Shown here one piece after another: positions 47,123-58,085 of a stretch of 64,000 nt of DNA. Location: NCBI RefSeq assembly GCF_001908105.1, contig NZ_MKGQ01000003.1, positions 1-64,000 of the forward strand, written 5' to 3'. Origin of the DNA: Xenorhabdus eapokensis. Its GTDB lineage: Bacteria; Pseudomonadota; Gammaproteobacteria; Enterobacterales; Enterobacteriaceae. The stretch's first letter is position 1. Each line of letters opens with the position of its first letter. The notes beneath the pieces are model-generated. The model was given only the letters and a program-made list of their open reading frames with translations, searched no databases and had not been told where the DNA came from. The position numbers and the translations under genes are program-made.

Positions 47123-47149
47123 AAAAAAGGTGCTGAAAACTCAGCACCT
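47123..47149 (-). terminator. Terminator of gnd
   Basis: A 9-bp perfect stem (AGGTGCTGA / TCAGCACCT, loop of 4) is followed on the minus strand by six Us. On the plus strand a weaker GATTTTGG follows, so it may also end the small gene. Confidence 0.85.
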
Positions 47150-47190
47150 GATTTTGGAAATATTTTATATTTTATAAAGATATTTAATGA

Positions 47191-48597
47191 TTAGTCCAAC
47201 CATTCAGTGTGGAAAACACCTTCTTTATCAGTACGCTTGTAAGTGTGCGCACCAAAGTAATCACGCTGTGCCTGAATCAGGTTAGCCGGCAATACCGCAG
47301 AACGATAGCTGTCGTAATAGGAGATTGCAGCAGAGAATGTTGGTGTTGGGATACCATTCTGCACACCGTAAGCAATAACATCACGCAGAGCTTGCTGATA
47401 TTCATCTGCGATTTGTTTGAAGTAAGGCGCTAAAAGCAGGTTAGCGATAGCGGAGTTTTCATTGTATGCATCGGTGATTTTTTGCAGGAATTGCGCTCGA
47501 ATAATACAACCCGCACGGAAGATCTTGGCAATTTCACCATAGTTCAGATCCCAGTTGTACTCATCCGATGCCGCTTTCAACTGCTGGAAGCCTTGCGCAT
47601 AAGAAACAATCTTACCCAAATACAGAGCACGGCGAACTTTCTCGATAAATTCAGCCTTATCTCCATTGAACGGTTGAACTTCTGGGCCTGACAAAACTTT
47701 GGATGCTGCTACGCGCTGATCTTTCAGGGAAGAGAGATAGCGTGCAAAGACAGATTCCGTGATAAGTGTGACCGGAATACCCAGATCCAACGAGCTTTGG
47801 CTAGTCCACTTACCGGTGCCTTTGTTGGCCGCTTCATCCAGAATCACGTCAACCAGATATTTCCCGTCTTCATCTTGCTTACGGAAAATGTCGGCAGTAA
47901 TTTCGATCAAATAACTGCTTAGTTCACCTTGGTTCCAATCGCTGAATACGTCAGCCAATTCTTGATTGCTCAGGTTCAGTGCGCTTTTCAACAGAGAATA
48001 GGCTTCTGCAATGAGCTGCATATCACCATATTCAATGCCATTGTGAACCATCTTCACATAATGACCTGCACCATCTGCCCCGATGTAAGTCACACAAGGT
48101 TCGCCATCCACTTGGGCTGCAATCTCTTTCAGAATTGGAGCCACCAATTCATAAGCCTCTTTCTGACCACCCGGCATAATTGAAGGGCCTTTCAGTGCGC
48201 CTTCTTCACCACCAGACACTCCCGTACCGATAAAATTAAAACCTTGAGCAGACAACTCACGGTTACGGCGAATAGTATCTTGAAAATAGGTGTTGCCACC
48301 ATCGATCAGAATGTCACCCTTATCCAAATGTGGTGTCAGTGATGCAATAGTTTTATCCGTAGCTTCACCCGCTTTAACCATCAACAGAATACGACGTGGC
48401 TTTTCCAGCGAATCGACAAACTCTTCAATGGAATAACTTGGAACTAATTTTTTCCCTGGATTTTCAGCAATAACTTCGTCTGTTTTATCGCTGGAGCGGT
48501 TAAAAATAGATACAGAGTAACCACGGCTTTCAATATTCAACGCCAGGTTGCGCCCCATTACCGCCATACCGACAACACCGATCTGCTGTTTGGACAT
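47191..48597 (-). CDS. gnd: 6-phosphogluconate dehydrogenase, decarboxylating
   Basis: Gnd makes ribulose-5-phosphate, CO2 and NADPH in the pentose phosphate pathway. It has the NADP-binding [15 protein letters not shown] at the N-terminus, the substrate/catalytic block [21 protein letters not shown], and a helical C-terminal domain with [15 protein letters not shown] start at the ATG at 48597 (GGGAGT upstream), giving 468 residues as in E. coli. In E. coli gnd lies between the O-antigen cluster and ugd-wzz-his; here no polysaccharide genes adjoin it. Confidence 0.97.
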   Translation of the reverse strand: MSKQQIGVVGMAVMGRNLALNIESRGYSVSIFNRSSDKTDEVIAENPGKKLVPSYSIEEFVDSLEKPRRILLMVKAGEATDKTIASLTPHLDKGDILIDGGNTYFQDTIRRNRELSAQGFNFIGTGVSGGEEGALKGPSIMPGGQKEAYELVAPILKEIAAQVDGEPCVTYIGADGAGHYVKMVHNGIEYGDMQLIAEAYSLLKSALNLSNQELADVFSDWNQGELSSYLIEITADIFRKQDEDGKYLVDVILDEAANKGTGKWTSQSSLDLGIPVTLITESVFARYLSSLKDQRVAASKVLSGPEVQPFNGDKAEFIEKVRRALYLGKIVSYAQGFQQLKAASDEYNWDLNYGEIAKIFRAGCIIRAQFLQKITDAYNENSAIANLLLAPYFKQIADEYQQALRDVIAYGVQNGIPTPTFSAAISYYDSYRSAVLPANLIQAQRDYFGAHTYKRTDKEGVFHTEWLD

Positions 48598-48664
48598 GAA
48601 TAACTCCCGTCTAATAATGACTACCACCACCCACCCAAGATGCTATACGTCATACCAAATGTAA

Positions 48665-48679
48665 TGCATACCGTATGCA
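48665..48679. promoter_or_regulatory. Perfect short palindrome upstream of gnd
   Basis: TGCATAC and GTATGCA flank a single C in the gnd-yegH gap, 68 bases before the gnd start. It could be an operator; the binding protein is unknown. Confidence 0.35.
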
Positions 48680-48890
48680 ACAAAACAGAGCGGGCAATTT
48701 GTTAATGAAGTCACATGTTAACTCAGGAATGGCCATTGACGGTAGTTATTGATGCAATCGATATCGGCGTGACGTTTTTTTGCTGAAAAAATTTCCAACT
48801 GAGACAAATCAACTATTGATATTTCGCATTTCAATACGCATTATTTAATGGTCGGCAAATGCCGTCCCACTAAAAGGCAAAATAAATTAT

Positions 48891-50471
48891 ATGGAATGGA
48901 TCGCTGATCCGACGATATGGGCAGGTCTGGCCACACTTATCGTTTTAGAAATTGTTCTCGGAATAGACAACTTAATATTCATCGCCATTCTGGCAGATAA
49001 ACTACCTGAAAAAGAGAGAGATAAAGCTCGCCTGACAGGGCTTTCCTGCGCCCTTCTCATGAGGATATTGCTGCTATTCAGCTTATCCTGGCTCATTTCC
49101 CTGACTAATCCATTGGTTACTTTGTGGGAGCACCCTTTCAGTGCCCGTGATTTAATTATGTTGATAGGGGGGATCTTCTTGCTGTTCAAAGCAACAATGG
49201 AATTGAATGAACGGTTAGAAGGAAAAGCTTTGCATACTAGCCAACAGCGTAAAGGAGCCAGCTTCTGGGCGGTTGTTGTGCAAATTATCGTCTTAGATGC
49301 GGTATTCTCTCTGGATTCTGTTATCACCGCCGTAGGCATGGTCAACCATATTGGTATCATGATTGCGGCTGTAACTATTGCCATGATCCTGATGATATGG
49401 GCCAGCAAACCACTGACAAAATTTGTCAATGCACATCCCACCATCGTGATCCTGTGTCTCAGTTTCTTGCTAATGATCGGCTTTAGCCTGGTTGCAGAAG
49501 GCTTTGGCTATCATATTCCGAAAGGCTATCTCTATGCGGCCATCGGCTTCTCCATCATGATTGAAGCACTGAACCAGTTCGCTCAGTTCAATCGCCGCAA
49601 GTTCTTGAGCGCTTCCCGCTCCCTGCGCGAAAGAACCGCAGAAGCTGTTCTTCACATTTTAAATGGCAAACGTGAAAACGCTGCGTTGGATAACCATGCT
49701 TCTGATCTCATTGCAGATCATACAGATAACAAAGAAATCTTTGAGCCTCAGGAACGCCAGATGATTGCCCGCGTTCTCAGCATGGCACAACGTACCGTCA
49801 GTAGCATCATGACTTCACGCCATGATGTAATTTATCTAGATATCCATTCCCCGACGGAAAAATTGACTACCTTACTGGAACAAAAGCCACATACGCGAAT
49901 TGTAGTCACAGATGAACAGAGTGGTGACGAACCACTTGGCGTGGTACATGTGATTGATATCCTTAATCAACAACTGACTCATAATACTTTCGATTTAAAG
50001 GAGTTAGTCCAGCAACCGCTGATTTTCCCAGAATCGCTCTCTTTACTACAGGCGCTGGAGCAGTTCCGTAAAGCGCAAACGCATTTTGCCTTTGTTGTCG
50101 ATGAATTCGGTTCTGTCGAAGGGGTGGTTACGGTCACCGATGTGATGGAAACCATTACAGGTAATCTTCCTGTAGGTAGCGGAGAGATCGATGCTCGCCA
50201 TGATATTCAGGTCATGGAAGAGGGATATTGGATCGCCAATGGATTTATGCCACTGGAAGATTTGGTGCTTTATGTGCCGCTGCCATTGGATGAAAAACGG
50301 GAATACCAGACACTAGCGGGCTTGTTGATGGAACATCTGCAACACATTCCACAGCAAGGCGAACAATTAAAGATCAGTGACTACCTGTTTGAAGCGTTAG
50401 AAATCACCAGCCACCGCATCAATAAAGTGAAAATAACCCCACTGACCGTTGAAGAAACGGCAGAAATATAA
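48891..50471 (+). CDS. yegH: TerC-CBS-CorC domain membrane protein YegH
   Basis: The N-terminal ~240 residues form a TerC-type membrane domain ([20 protein letters not shown] and [17 protein letters not shown], with the conserved acidic pairs). Two CBS domains follow (~305-425: [13 protein letters not shown] and [21 protein letters not shown]), then a C-terminal CorC/HlyC transporter-associated domain. Length is 526 (E. coli YegH 527). A role in metal ion handling is inferred from TerC homologues; E. coli YegH is not well characterised. Position beside asmA is syntenic and separates it from paralogue YoaE. Confidence 0.92.
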   Translation: MEWIADPTIWAGLATLIVLEIVLGIDNLIFIAILADKLPEKERDKARLTGLSCALLMRILLLFSLSWLISLTNPLVTLWEHPFSARDLIMLIGGIFLLFKATMELNERLEGKALHTSQQRKGASFWAVVVQIIVLDAVFSLDSVITAVGMVNHIGIMIAAVTIAMILMIWASKPLTKFVNAHPTIVILCLSFLLMIGFSLVAEGFGYHIPKGYLYAAIGFSIMIEALNQFAQFNRRKFLSASRSLRERTAEAVLHILNGKRENAALDNHASDLIADHTDNKEIFEPQERQMIARVLSMAQRTVSSIMTSRHDVIYLDIHSPTEKLTTLLEQKPHTRIVVTDEQSGDEPLGVVHVIDILNQQLTHNTFDLKELVQQPLIFPESLSLLQALEQFRKAQTHFAFVVDEFGSVEGVVTVTDVMETITGNLPVGSGEIDARHDIQVMEEGYWIANGFMPLEDLVLYVPLPLDEKREYQTLAGLLMEHLQHIPQQGEQLKISDYLFEALEITSHRINKVKITPLTVEETAEI

Positions 50472-50503
50472 CCCACAATATTAAAACGATATCACTTACT
50501 GAG

Positions 50504-50532
50504 AAAAAACCGGCATAAGGCCGGTTTTTTTT
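50504..50532 (+). terminator. Terminator of yegH
   Basis: An 11-bp stem (AAAAAACCGGC / GCCGGTTTTTT, loop of 5) ends in eight Ts. Confidence 0.93.
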
Positions 50533-50614
50533 ATTCCTATAAGGTTTATTGGTTTCATTTAGTTTTTAAAGCATTTGTGCATTATTACCTTTGCGTACAA
50601 TAACCCCGTTCAAT

Positions 50615-50684
50615 GGTAGTTAGAGGAGATGGTAGTTAGAGGAGATGGTAGTTAGAGGAGATGGTAGTTAGAGGAGATGGTAGT
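50615..50684. repeat. 16-bp tandem repeat, 4.4 copies
   Basis: Four exact copies of GGTAGTTAGAGGAGAT start at 50615, 50631, 50647 and 50663, with a partial fifth GGTAGT at 50679. Each unit holds AGGAG, a ribosome-site-like sequence. It sits between the yegH terminator and a short open frame. Confidence 0.97.
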
Positions 50685-50726
50685 GAACCTATGGGAAGTC
50701 TCATACATCCGAGATCGGCGGAGTGA

Positions 50727-50969
50727 CTTACTTATACCCACTTCTACAAAATCAAACTGCCCACTACTTTGCCAAATGACATCATTTCATGCCAGGCAAG
50801 TGTTGCCGGAGATAATTTTGATGCTCAACGCCCCAGTTTTCTGATTGATGTCAAAACACAACGAGTCAATTCAAACGGAGATGGTTTGTCGAAAGATACC
50901 TTAACAATATCTGTCACGACGCCTCAAGGTTGGACTCCGATCTTCTATTATCAGGTGGTAGGGTATTAA
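50727..50969 (+). pseudogene. C-terminal remnant of an unidentified beta-rich protein
   Basis: An open frame after a stop at 50724 reads LTYTHFYKIKLPTTLPND, then a stretch with QRPSFLIDVKTQRVNSNGD and DTLTISVTTPQGWTPIFYY, ending QVVGY before a TAA. The only starts are late (TTG at 50769, 66 residues). Alternating hydrophobic strands and the WxxIFYYQVVGY end look like the C-terminal end of a beta-sandwich domain, such as in lectin-like or tail-fibre proteins. I do not recognise the family. Most likely it is a decayed gene end; a live short gene cannot be excluded. Confidence 0.45.
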
Positions 50970-51058
50970 TAGATACAGTAAGTTCAACCCTAATCTGTTA
51001 TTTTAAAATGAAATAGTTTCGTTATGACCCTCAGTAACTCAGGTGATCGCCAAAGCGA

Positions 51059-52930
51059 TCACCTATTTTTATTCAGTAGATCTTCCAGCGCCTTAATGTT
51101 TTCATTGCTGCTGTTATTTTCGATCCAATCTTTGATCGATTTTTTGGCCTTCTGCTGTAATTCATCGCGCAACATGGATTCTACATTCAACTCATATTGC
51201 AGCTTATTCCAGTCACCATAAACCCGCAGGGGGATTTTTAACTGCGCCAAATGACGTACAAACTCGTTCTGCTTGCCCCATCCACTGGTTAATTGCACCC
51301 ATAATGAAACATCGGTGTTTTGTTTCAGTAAATTAGCTTTCCCCAGCCCTTTAATATTGAACCTGCCTGAAGTGGCCGCAAGTTCACTGATTTTAATCTC
51401 ACCGCGCTCCAGTTGTGCTTTTACCGACATGCTCTTAGCTTCAGTGAAATCATCTGTATTTGTAGGTTGGCTGACTTGATCTGTTGCCCGTGCAAAAGAT
51501 TGTTGAATAAGCTGAGGAATATTCAATCCTTCCAACCGCGCGTTTTTTAAATCGATATGCAAATCACCTTGCCAATAGTGAGAAATAGCATACTCGTCAT
51601 AACCTTCTCCCAAAAGATCACCATCGACATTAAGCTGACCGCTGAATATCGATGGTAATGCCAATGCAGTTAATAAAGGTTGTATCTCAATCCGTTGTAA
51701 GAGCGGCTTCGTGTGCAGTTTTGCAGGAATAACCGTGGCATCAATTGACGTCGGTAGCGTAAAATATCCACCAAACACATTACCACTTAATTTTGTGATT
51801 TCCGTCAGGCCATTGTTATTACTCGCTTGCAGGCCAAAATGGTCAATATCCATGCCCTGATAAATGAATTTATCTGCCGTGAATGAGATATCAGCATCAA
51901 ACCCTTGCAAAAAGGTAAGGTCATAGTTAGACAATGCCGAAACCGAGGTTGCAATCACCGGTTTTAAGGAATTATTTTCAACCCGATAATCATGTTTTAC
52001 CTGAGGCGTATTTTTCGGTAAAACACCCCATCCCAACAGGTTATCCAGATTGAATTTTGGTGAACTCAGATTGATGGAATATCGCGGCTTATCTTGCAAA
52101 GCGGCAGTAATATTTCCTTTAAGTTCATTTCCATCATTCACCGTCAATGCCATTTTTTGCAGCGCAATTGATTCAGGTGCAGCCTGATATTTCACTATGG
52201 CACTCCCCGTTCCTTGAATACCCGTAGACGGTAACCCAATTCCCCGAAATTGGTATTCAAAGGAATTAATGTCGGCCGATAGCTGCTGAGGATAATCAGA
52301 GATATCTATCGAAGAATTGAGTTCAAATGACAGCTCTTGCTGGTTTTTATTGATTTTACTGCGGAGGCTAAAGTTAACGTGATTTTGATCACTTCGCTCC
52401 AACAATAAATTGAGATCACGGACATTTACTTGAGAATGCGCGTTAGTTTGCCAGATCAGTAAACTGTCCGCTAACCTGATCCTGGCAATATCCAGTTTCC
52501 AGGCCTGACTTCCCGTGACAATGGGATAATGAATATCGCTTTCCGGCGCAATTGGGGCTTCTGGCTGCTTTTGTGGCCGGCTATCCGGCGTAAGCCGCAA
52601 AACAGCCCCTTTCAGCATCACTTCTTTTATTGAGAGTTGATGAGACAGCAGTGGCAGCAACTCTACGTCCAGACGCATATTTTCTGCCACAATCGCCGGC
52701 ACCTTGGCATTTTCGGCAGTCAAAGAAATCTCACCGGTCAGAATGCTTAACCTTGGCCAAACATGCCAACGCAAGTCATCCTGTAACACGAGCTGGTAAC
52801 CACTCTTCTTTTGTACTTGTTTGACGATGTAGCCACGAAAATCATTTGGGTTTACCAGCATAACCAATGTCGTTAAGCCAGCAACAATGACTACCAGCAA
52901 AATAATGAGTGTCGTCAACAATCTTTTCAT
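51059..52930 (-). CDS. asmA: AsmA family outer-membrane assembly protein
   Basis: AsmA is anchored in the inner membrane by one N-terminal helix (MKRLLTTLIILLVVIVAGLTTLVML) with a long periplasmic beta-rich repeat domain. Related AsmA-like proteins (TamB, YhdP, YdbH) bridge the envelope for phospholipid transport. Length is 623 (E. coli 617). The N-terminal NDFRGYIVKQVQKKSGYQL and C-terminal KLQYELNVESMLRDELQQKAKKS match the family. It lies 63 bases after dcd; udk-dcd-asmA are likely co-transcribed. Confidence 0.95.
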   Translation of the reverse strand: MKRLLTTLIILLVVIVAGLTTLVMLVNPNDFRGYIVKQVQKKSGYQLVLQDDLRWHVWPRLSILTGEISLTAENAKVPAIVAENMRLDVELLPLLSHQLSIKEVMLKGAVLRLTPDSRPQKQPEAPIAPESDIHYPIVTGSQAWKLDIARIRLADSLLIWQTNAHSQVNVRDLNLLLERSDQNHVNFSLRSKINKNQQELSFELNSSIDISDYPQQLSADINSFEYQFRGIGLPSTGIQGTGSAIVKYQAAPESIALQKMALTVNDGNELKGNITAALQDKPRYSINLSSPKFNLDNLLGWGVLPKNTPQVKHDYRVENNSLKPVIATSVSALSNYDLTFLQGFDADISFTADKFIYQGMDIDHFGLQASNNNGLTEITKLSGNVFGGYFTLPTSIDATVIPAKLHTKPLLQRIEIQPLLTALALPSIFSGQLNVDGDLLGEGYDEYAISHYWQGDLHIDLKNARLEGLNIPQLIQQSFARATDQVSQPTNTDDFTEAKSMSVKAQLERGEIKISELAATSGRFNIKGLGKANLLKQNTDVSLWVQLTSGWGKQNEFVRHLAQLKIPLRVYGDWNKLQYELNVESMLRDELQQKAKKSIKDWIENNSSNENIKALEDLLNKNR

Positions 52931-52993
52931 GACTTCCCCAGTCCCATGCTCACAAGAAGACTATTTTTCACCAGAAAGCCTTACCAGAAAAGG

Positions 52994-53575
52994 TTAATCC
53001 TCACTGATTCGGCTACCTACGGCTCCCTGCTGATTTTTATATTTAGCATCCTGACGTCGGTTATAAGGCCGATCAGCAGAGCCAGAAAGCGGTTCAAAGC
53101 TTAATGCACCTATCACCATCCCAGGACGCAAGGCTAAAGGCAGTTTGCCTGAATTATAGAACTCCAGAACAATTTGCCCTTGCCAGCCAGGATCAATGCG
53201 ATGGGCAGTAACATGAACCATCAAGCCAAGACGCGCCAAAGATGAACGGCCATCCAACCAACCGACCAAATTATCAGGCAGTGTGACAGATTCCAACGTT
53301 ACTGCCAAAGCCAATTCGCCAGGATGGAGGAAAAATGCTTCTTCATCCGATAAAGTAATTTCATCGCTCATGACACGATCAAGTGCCGCATTGACCTCCG
53401 CCTTAGGACCACTCAAATCAATATAGGCGGCAGTATGACCACGAAAAACGCGAAACTGATTCCCAAGGCGCACATCAGCAGTTGCCCCATTAATGCGTTC
53501 AACAGGGGGACGAGGGGTAATTACCAACTTACCTTCATCTAGCCATTTAATAATGTCACGGTCACAGAGTCGCAT
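52994..53575 (-). CDS. dcd: dCTP deaminase
   Basis: Dcd deaminates dCTP to dUTP, feeding dTTP synthesis. The trimeric dUTPase-like fold is marked by [43 protein letters not shown] and [15 protein letters not shown]. The 193 residues equal E. coli. It lies 47 bases downstream of udk. Confidence 0.97.
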   Translation of the reverse strand: MRLCDRDIIKWLDEGKLVITPRPPVERINGATADVRLGNQFRVFRGHTAAYIDLSGPKAEVNAALDRVMSDEITLSDEEAFFLHPGELALAVTLESVTLPDNLVGWLDGRSSLARLGLMVHVTAHRIDPGWQGQIVLEFYNSGKLPLALRPGMVIGALSFEPLSGSADRPYNRRQDAKYKNQQGAVGSRISED

Positions 53576-53622
53576 TATTTCCTCTCAAATACGATGATGC
53601 TTATGAATACCTGAACAACAGA

Positions 53623-54264
53623 TTATTCGCAAAATTGGCCAATCTTGGCTTTTAAGATATCGATGGCTACGCGGTTTTTCCCACCACGAGGCACAATAAT
53701 ATCGGCATATTGTTTCGATGGTTCGATAAATTGCAAGAACATTGGGCGCACGGTTTTTTTGTATTGTTCCATCACGGAATCCAATGAACGGCCGCGTTCA
53801 TTCACATCACGTTTGATACGGCGCATCAAACAGATATCCAGTGGCGTATCGACAAAAATGGAGAAATCCAGTTCCTGGCGTAAACGCTTATCTGTTAATA
53901 GTAGAATACCTTCGAGGATAATAACTCTTTTCGGTTCAAAATGAGTGGATTCGGGTTTGCGGGTGTGCTCAACGTAGTCATATTGTGGCAATTCGATGGA
54001 TTTTCCGGCTTTTAATGCCTGAAGATGTTCGAATAGTAAATTGTGATCCATTGAATTTGGGTGATCATAATTAACTTTATAACGCTCTTCCATCGGGGTG
54101 TTAGTTTGGTCTTTATAATAGCAATCTTCTGGAATAACGCCGATATTGTGATCACCAACTTGATCCCGTAATTCTCGATAAAGTGTGCTGGCAATAAGGC
54201 TTTTGCCTGAGGCGGAGGCACCTGAAATACCTACGATTGTACACTTATGTGCTTCATCAGCCAT
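53623..54264 (-). CDS. udk: Uridine kinase
   Basis: Udk phosphorylates uridine and cytidine in pyrimidine salvage. The P-loop is GASASGKS near residue 14; other blocks are [17 protein letters not shown] and [13 protein letters not shown]. The 213 residues equal E. coli. It is first in udk-dcd-asmA. Confidence 0.97.
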   Translation of the reverse strand: MADEAHKCTIVGISGASASGKSLIASTLYRELRDQVGDHNIGVIPEDCYYKDQTNTPMEERYKVNYDHPNSMDHNLLFEHLQALKAGKSIELPQYDYVEHTRKPESTHFEPKRVIILEGILLLTDKRLRQELDFSIFVDTPLDICLMRRIKRDVNERGRSLDSVMEQYKKTVRPMFLQFIEPSKQYADIIVPRGGKNRVAIDILKAKIGQFCE

Positions 54265-54614
54265 ACTAAAAATAACCTGGTTAAAAAAGAAAAAAATAAA
54301 GTAGAAATATGGTATTCGCTAACACCATGTTTGGCGGATTATAGGGAGTTAATGACTTCTATTCCAGAGTAAACAAGATAAGTCTCGTTTTTTTTGCTAT
54401 GTTTCGGGCAAAAATTCCGCAATTTTATGCATCTAGTGGGAAATATCCCATAAATAATTTTCACATAAATGCGCAATGGCTCTCTGGTGATTGAGATGTC
54501 ATGTTGTGGTAAAAAATAGAGAAAACATTGAGCCTTGATCAATGACTCGATATCAGCAGAGCCATTGATCAACATTTCCTACACAACCGCGGTTACTACG
54601 GTTAAATTCATTAA
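54265..54614. other. udk-mrp intergenic region with a perfect inverted repeat
   Basis: No supportable gene is found. TTGATCAATG (54535-54544) and CATTGATCAA (54563-54572) form a perfect 10-bp stem with an 18-base loop just after the mrp stop; no T-run follows, so it may act as a 3' hairpin of the mrp mRNA. A smaller palindrome TGGGAAATATCCCA is at 54437-54450. The udk promoter should lie near 54270-54350. Confidence 0.5.
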
Positions 54615-55727
54615 TCAAACTGCTCGGAAAGAAATTTCAGTTGGAATTTTTTCGCCTTGCCAATACATCTTCGCAGAAATATTGGCTGCAATTTCACGAT
54701 AAATATCTGCAAATTCACTGTCAGGCTGGCTGCTTACCGTTGGTTCACCACGATCGAGATCTTCACGTAGTGAAATATGCAGCGGGATCTGCCCCAGTAA
54801 TTGGCAATGATATTTTTCTGCCAGTTTTGCCGCCCCACCCGTGCCGAAAATGGGTTCATGATGACCGCAATTACTGCAAATATGGGTACTCATGTTCTCA
54901 ATAATGCCCAACACGGGCACATTGACTTTCTGGAACATGACGATGCCTTTCATCGCATCGATCAGAGCAATATCTTGCGGTGTTGTGATAACTAACGCCC
55001 CTGTCACCGGAATATTTTGGGAAAGCGTTAGCTGAATATCGCCTGTCCCTGGCGGCATATCAATCACCAGATAATCCAGATCAGGCCACAGCGTATCTTG
55101 CAGCATTTGCATCAAGGCCTTACTTGCCATCGGGCCACGCCATACCATCGCGTTATCATCGGTAACAAGGTAGCCAATGGAGTTGGTTGCCATGCTGTGA
55201 ACCATAATTGGCGCCATATGCTGTCCATCAGGGGAAGTCGGGCGCTCTTTGGCTGTACCAAGCATATTGGGGATGGATGGGCCATAAATATCTGCATCCA
55301 AAATTCCCACTTTTGCGCCTTCCTGTGCCAACGCCAGCGCCAGATTTACCGCTGTGCTGGATTTCCCTACGCCGCCTTTTCCTGAACTGACTGCCACGAT
55401 ATTGCGCACGCCATTAACACCAGGCTGATTATTGGCTCGGCGCAATGTGCTGATATTGTGGGTCAATCTCCATTCAACGGATTTTGCTCCCGTCGCAGAT
55501 TGCAAAGGTTGGGTAGTTTCTTTCTTTAAGATTTCAAAGGCGCGTTTCCAGACAAACGGCATGGTTAATTCAATATGCAGTATCCCATCCAGCATAGCGC
55601 AATGATGCAATGCTTTCAGGGCAATCAAATCTTGTTCTAAAGTCGGATGTTTGAATGTCGTTAATATCTTTACAACATGTTCTTTCAGCAGGTCAAGATT
55701 GGTCTGCTCAGGGGACTGTGAGTTCAT
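54615..55727 (-). CDS. mrp: Iron-sulfur cluster carrier protein Mrp (ApbC)
   Basis: Mrp is a P-loop ATPase that binds and transfers Fe-S clusters. A small N-terminal domain (~1-95) precedes the deviant Walker A KGGVGKSSTAVNLA near residue 118, then DADIYGPSIPNMLG and VIDMPPGTGD. The cluster-binding CSNCG is near residue 288. Length is 370 (E. coli 369). It is divergent from metG, the conserved arrangement. Confidence 0.96.
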   Translation of the reverse strand: MNSQSPEQTNLDLLKEHVVKILTTFKHPTLEQDLIALKALHHCAMLDGILHIELTMPFVWKRAFEILKKETTQPLQSATGAKSVEWRLTHNISTLRRANNQPGVNGVRNIVAVSSGKGGVGKSSTAVNLALALAQEGAKVGILDADIYGPSIPNMLGTAKERPTSPDGQHMAPIMVHSMATNSIGYLVTDDNAMVWRGPMASKALMQMLQDTLWPDLDYLVIDMPPGTGDIQLTLSQNIPVTGALVITTPQDIALIDAMKGIVMFQKVNVPVLGIIENMSTHICSNCGHHEPIFGTGGAAKLAEKYHCQLLGQIPLHISLREDLDRGEPTVSSQPDSEFADIYREIAANISAKMYWQGEKIPTEISFRAV

Positions 55728-55910
55728 CCCGGCTCCTTTTGATTTATCTTTTTCAACCTAAAACTGTTTTGGTCATCATAACAGAAGCTAACCACTTCAG
55801 ATAAAGGCAACGCGTAAAAGTGATGAAGATCTTGCGTTACCCTAGCGGCAACGCTCCTTATCAGGTAACATCAAAAACCCTTTTCACTTTACAGAAGTCA
55901 GATCCTAACT

Positions 55911-57938
55911 ATGTCTCAAGTCGCGAACAAATTATTGGTGACCTGTGCGTTACCTTATGCTAACGGTCCAATTCATCTCGGTCATATTCTGGAACACATT
56001 CAGGCTGATATTTGGGTTCGTTATCATCGAATGCGCGGCAAAGAGGTTCACTTTGTCTGTGCCGATGATGCCCACGGTACACCAATTATGCTGAAAGCCC
56101 AGCAGAGTGGTATCTCTCCAGAAGAGATGATTGCCAAGGTGAGCCTAGAGCATCAGCAGGATTTTGCCGGTTTTGCCATTAGCTATGATAATTATCACTC
56201 TACACACAGCGAAGAGAACAGAGCGCTTGCCTCCAAAATTTATCTGGAACTGAAAAAGAACGGTTACATTAAAAATCGGACGATTTCTCAGTTGTACGAT
56301 CCAGAAAAAGGTATGTTCCTGCCAGACCGTTTCGTCAAAGGCTCCTGCCCGAAATGTAAGGCAGAAGATCAGTATGGCGATAACTGTGAAGTCTGCGGAA
56401 CCACCTATTCTCCGACAGAATTGCTTAATCCTCGTTCTGTTGTTTCTGGGGCAACGCCAGAAATGCGTGATACAGAGCATTTCTTCTTCGATCTGCCTGC
56501 GTTCAGCGATATGCTGCAAAAATGGACACGTTCTGGCACCTTGCAGGAGCAAGTGGCAAATAAAATGCAGGAGTGGTTCGAAGCTGGGCTGCAACAATGG
56601 GATATTACCCGTGATGCGCCTTATTTTGGCTTTGAGATCCCCGATCAGCCAGGTAAATATTTCTATGTCTGGCTGGATGCTCCAATTGGCTATATGGGCG
56701 CGTTCCAAAATCTGTGTGATAAACGTAATGACCTGAATTTTGATGAGTTCTGGGAGAAAGATTCTAAAGCTGATCTCTACCATTTTATTGGCAAAGATAT
56801 CGTTTATTTCCACAGTCTGTTCTGGCCTGCCATGCTGGAAGGCTGTAATTATCGTAAGCCAACCAATCTGTTCGTCCACGGTTACATCACGGTTAACGGC
56901 ACTAAGATGTCCAAATCTCGTGGCACTTTCATCAAGGCGAGTACTTATCTGAAACACCTTGATGCAGACTGTCTGCGCTATTACTACGCGGCAAAACTCT
57001 CTTCCCGCATTGACGATATTGATCTGAATCTGGAAGATTTTGTTCAGCGTGTAAACAGCGATATCGTTAATAAAGTGGTTAACCTTGCTTCACGTAATGC
57101 GGGCTTTATCAATAAGCGCTTTGGGGGCAAACTGGCAGACCAACTCGCTGATCCTGCGCTATACCAGAAGTTTGTCGGAGCTGCACAGGGTATTGCAGAA
57201 GACTTTACCAACCGTGAATTCGGCAAGGCAATCCGTGAAATTATGGCACTGGCCGATCTGGCTAACCGCTATGTTGATGAGCAAGCACCGTGGGTTGTGG
57301 CGAAACAAGAAGGCCGTGATGCTGATCTGCAAGCCATCTGCTCAATGGGAATTAACCTGTTCCGCGTGCTGATGACTTACCTGAAACCTGTTCTTCCAGG
57401 TTTAGCCGCACGAACAGAAGCCTTCCTGAATACTGAACTGACCTGGGACAGCATCCCGCAACCGCTGTTAAACCATGATGTTTCACCATTCAAGGCGCTA
57501 TTCAACCGCATCGAAATGGCTAAAGTTGAAGCAATGGTTGTTGATTCGAAAGAGAGCATCGAACCACAAAAAACCGTAACAGGCCCACTAGCGGATGATC
57601 CAATTCAGGACACTATTGCATTTGATGATTTTGCCAAGGTTGACTTGCGAATTGCTCTAATCAAACAGGCTGATTTTGTCGAAGGTTCAGATAAGTTACT
57701 GAAACTAACCCTTGATCTCGGTGGTGAGACTCGCCAGGTTTTCTCTGGTATTCGTTCAGCCTATCCTGATCCCAAGACGTTGGAAAATCGTCTGACTGTG
57801 ATGGTTGCCAACCTTGCTCCACGCAAAATGCGCTTCGGTATGTCAGAAGGCATGGTGATGGCGGCTGGCCCTGGTGGAAAAGATATTTTCTTGCTAAGCC
57901 CAGATAGTGGCGCCCAACCAGGTATGCAGGTTAAATGA
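55911..57938 (+). CDS. metG: Methionyl-tRNA synthetase
   Basis: MetG charges initiator and elongator tRNA-Met. It is a class I enzyme with the HIGH-type motif in [11 protein letters not shown] at the N-terminus and KMSKS in [13 protein letters not shown] zinc knuckle is formed by CPKC and CEVCG near residues 146-162. The anticodon helical bundle follows, and an EMAPII-like dimerisation/tRNA-binding domain occupies ~575-675. Length is 675 (E. coli 677). Confidence 0.97.
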   Translation: MSQVANKLLVTCALPYANGPIHLGHILEHIQADIWVRYHRMRGKEVHFVCADDAHGTPIMLKAQQSGISPEEMIAKVSLEHQQDFAGFAISYDNYHSTHSEENRALASKIYLELKKNGYIKNRTISQLYDPEKGMFLPDRFVKGSCPKCKAEDQYGDNCEVCGTTYSPTELLNPRSVVSGATPEMRDTEHFFFDLPAFSDMLQKWTRSGTLQEQVANKMQEWFEAGLQQWDITRDAPYFGFEIPDQPGKYFYVWLDAPIGYMGAFQNLCDKRNDLNFDEFWEKDSKADLYHFIGKDIVYFHSLFWPAMLEGCNYRKPTNLFVHGYITVNGTKMSKSRGTFIKASTYLKHLDADCLRYYYAAKLSSRIDDIDLNLEDFVQRVNSDIVNKVVNLASRNAGFINKRFGGKLADQLADPALYQKFVGAAQGIAEDFTNREFGKAIREIMALADLANRYVDEQAPWVVAKQEGRDADLQAICSMGINLFRVLMTYLKPVLPGLAARTEAFLNTELTWDSIPQPLLNHDVSPFKALFNRIEMAKVEAMVVDSKESIEPQKTVTGPLADDPIQDTIAFDDFAKVDLRIALIKQADFVEGSDKLLKLTLDLGGETRQVFSGIRSAYPDPKTLENRLTVMVANLAPRKMRFGMSEGMVMAAGPGGKDIFLLSPDSGAQPGMQVK

Positions 57939-57983
57939 TAGTTACGTATCTTTGATAAATATTTTAATTATCAATTAGATAAT

Positions 57984-58013
57984 AAAGCGGGTTCCCAAAA
58001 AGACCCGCTTTTT
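57984..58013 (+). terminator. Terminator of metG
   Basis: A 9-bp stem AAAGCGGGT / ACCCGCTTT (loop of 10) runs into a five-T tract. Confidence 0.9.
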
Positions 58014-58085
58014 AATGTGATGTGTGGCACATTTACAATGTTAGTCGTATGATAAAACCCTCGCTATACTGAGGAATTATTGATT

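Noticed and set aside
48887..49444. Long open frame (185 codons) antisense to yegH
   Set aside because: It lies wholly within the well supported yegH gene, and its protein looks like a reverse reading of membrane helices with no family resemblance.
50615..50684. CRISPR-like array
   Set aside because: The 16-bp copies are directly adjacent without spacers, so this is a minisatellite.
56145..56957. Open frame of 270 codons antisense to metG
   Set aside because: metG is certain in this region; the antisense frame has no recognisable domain or ribosome site.
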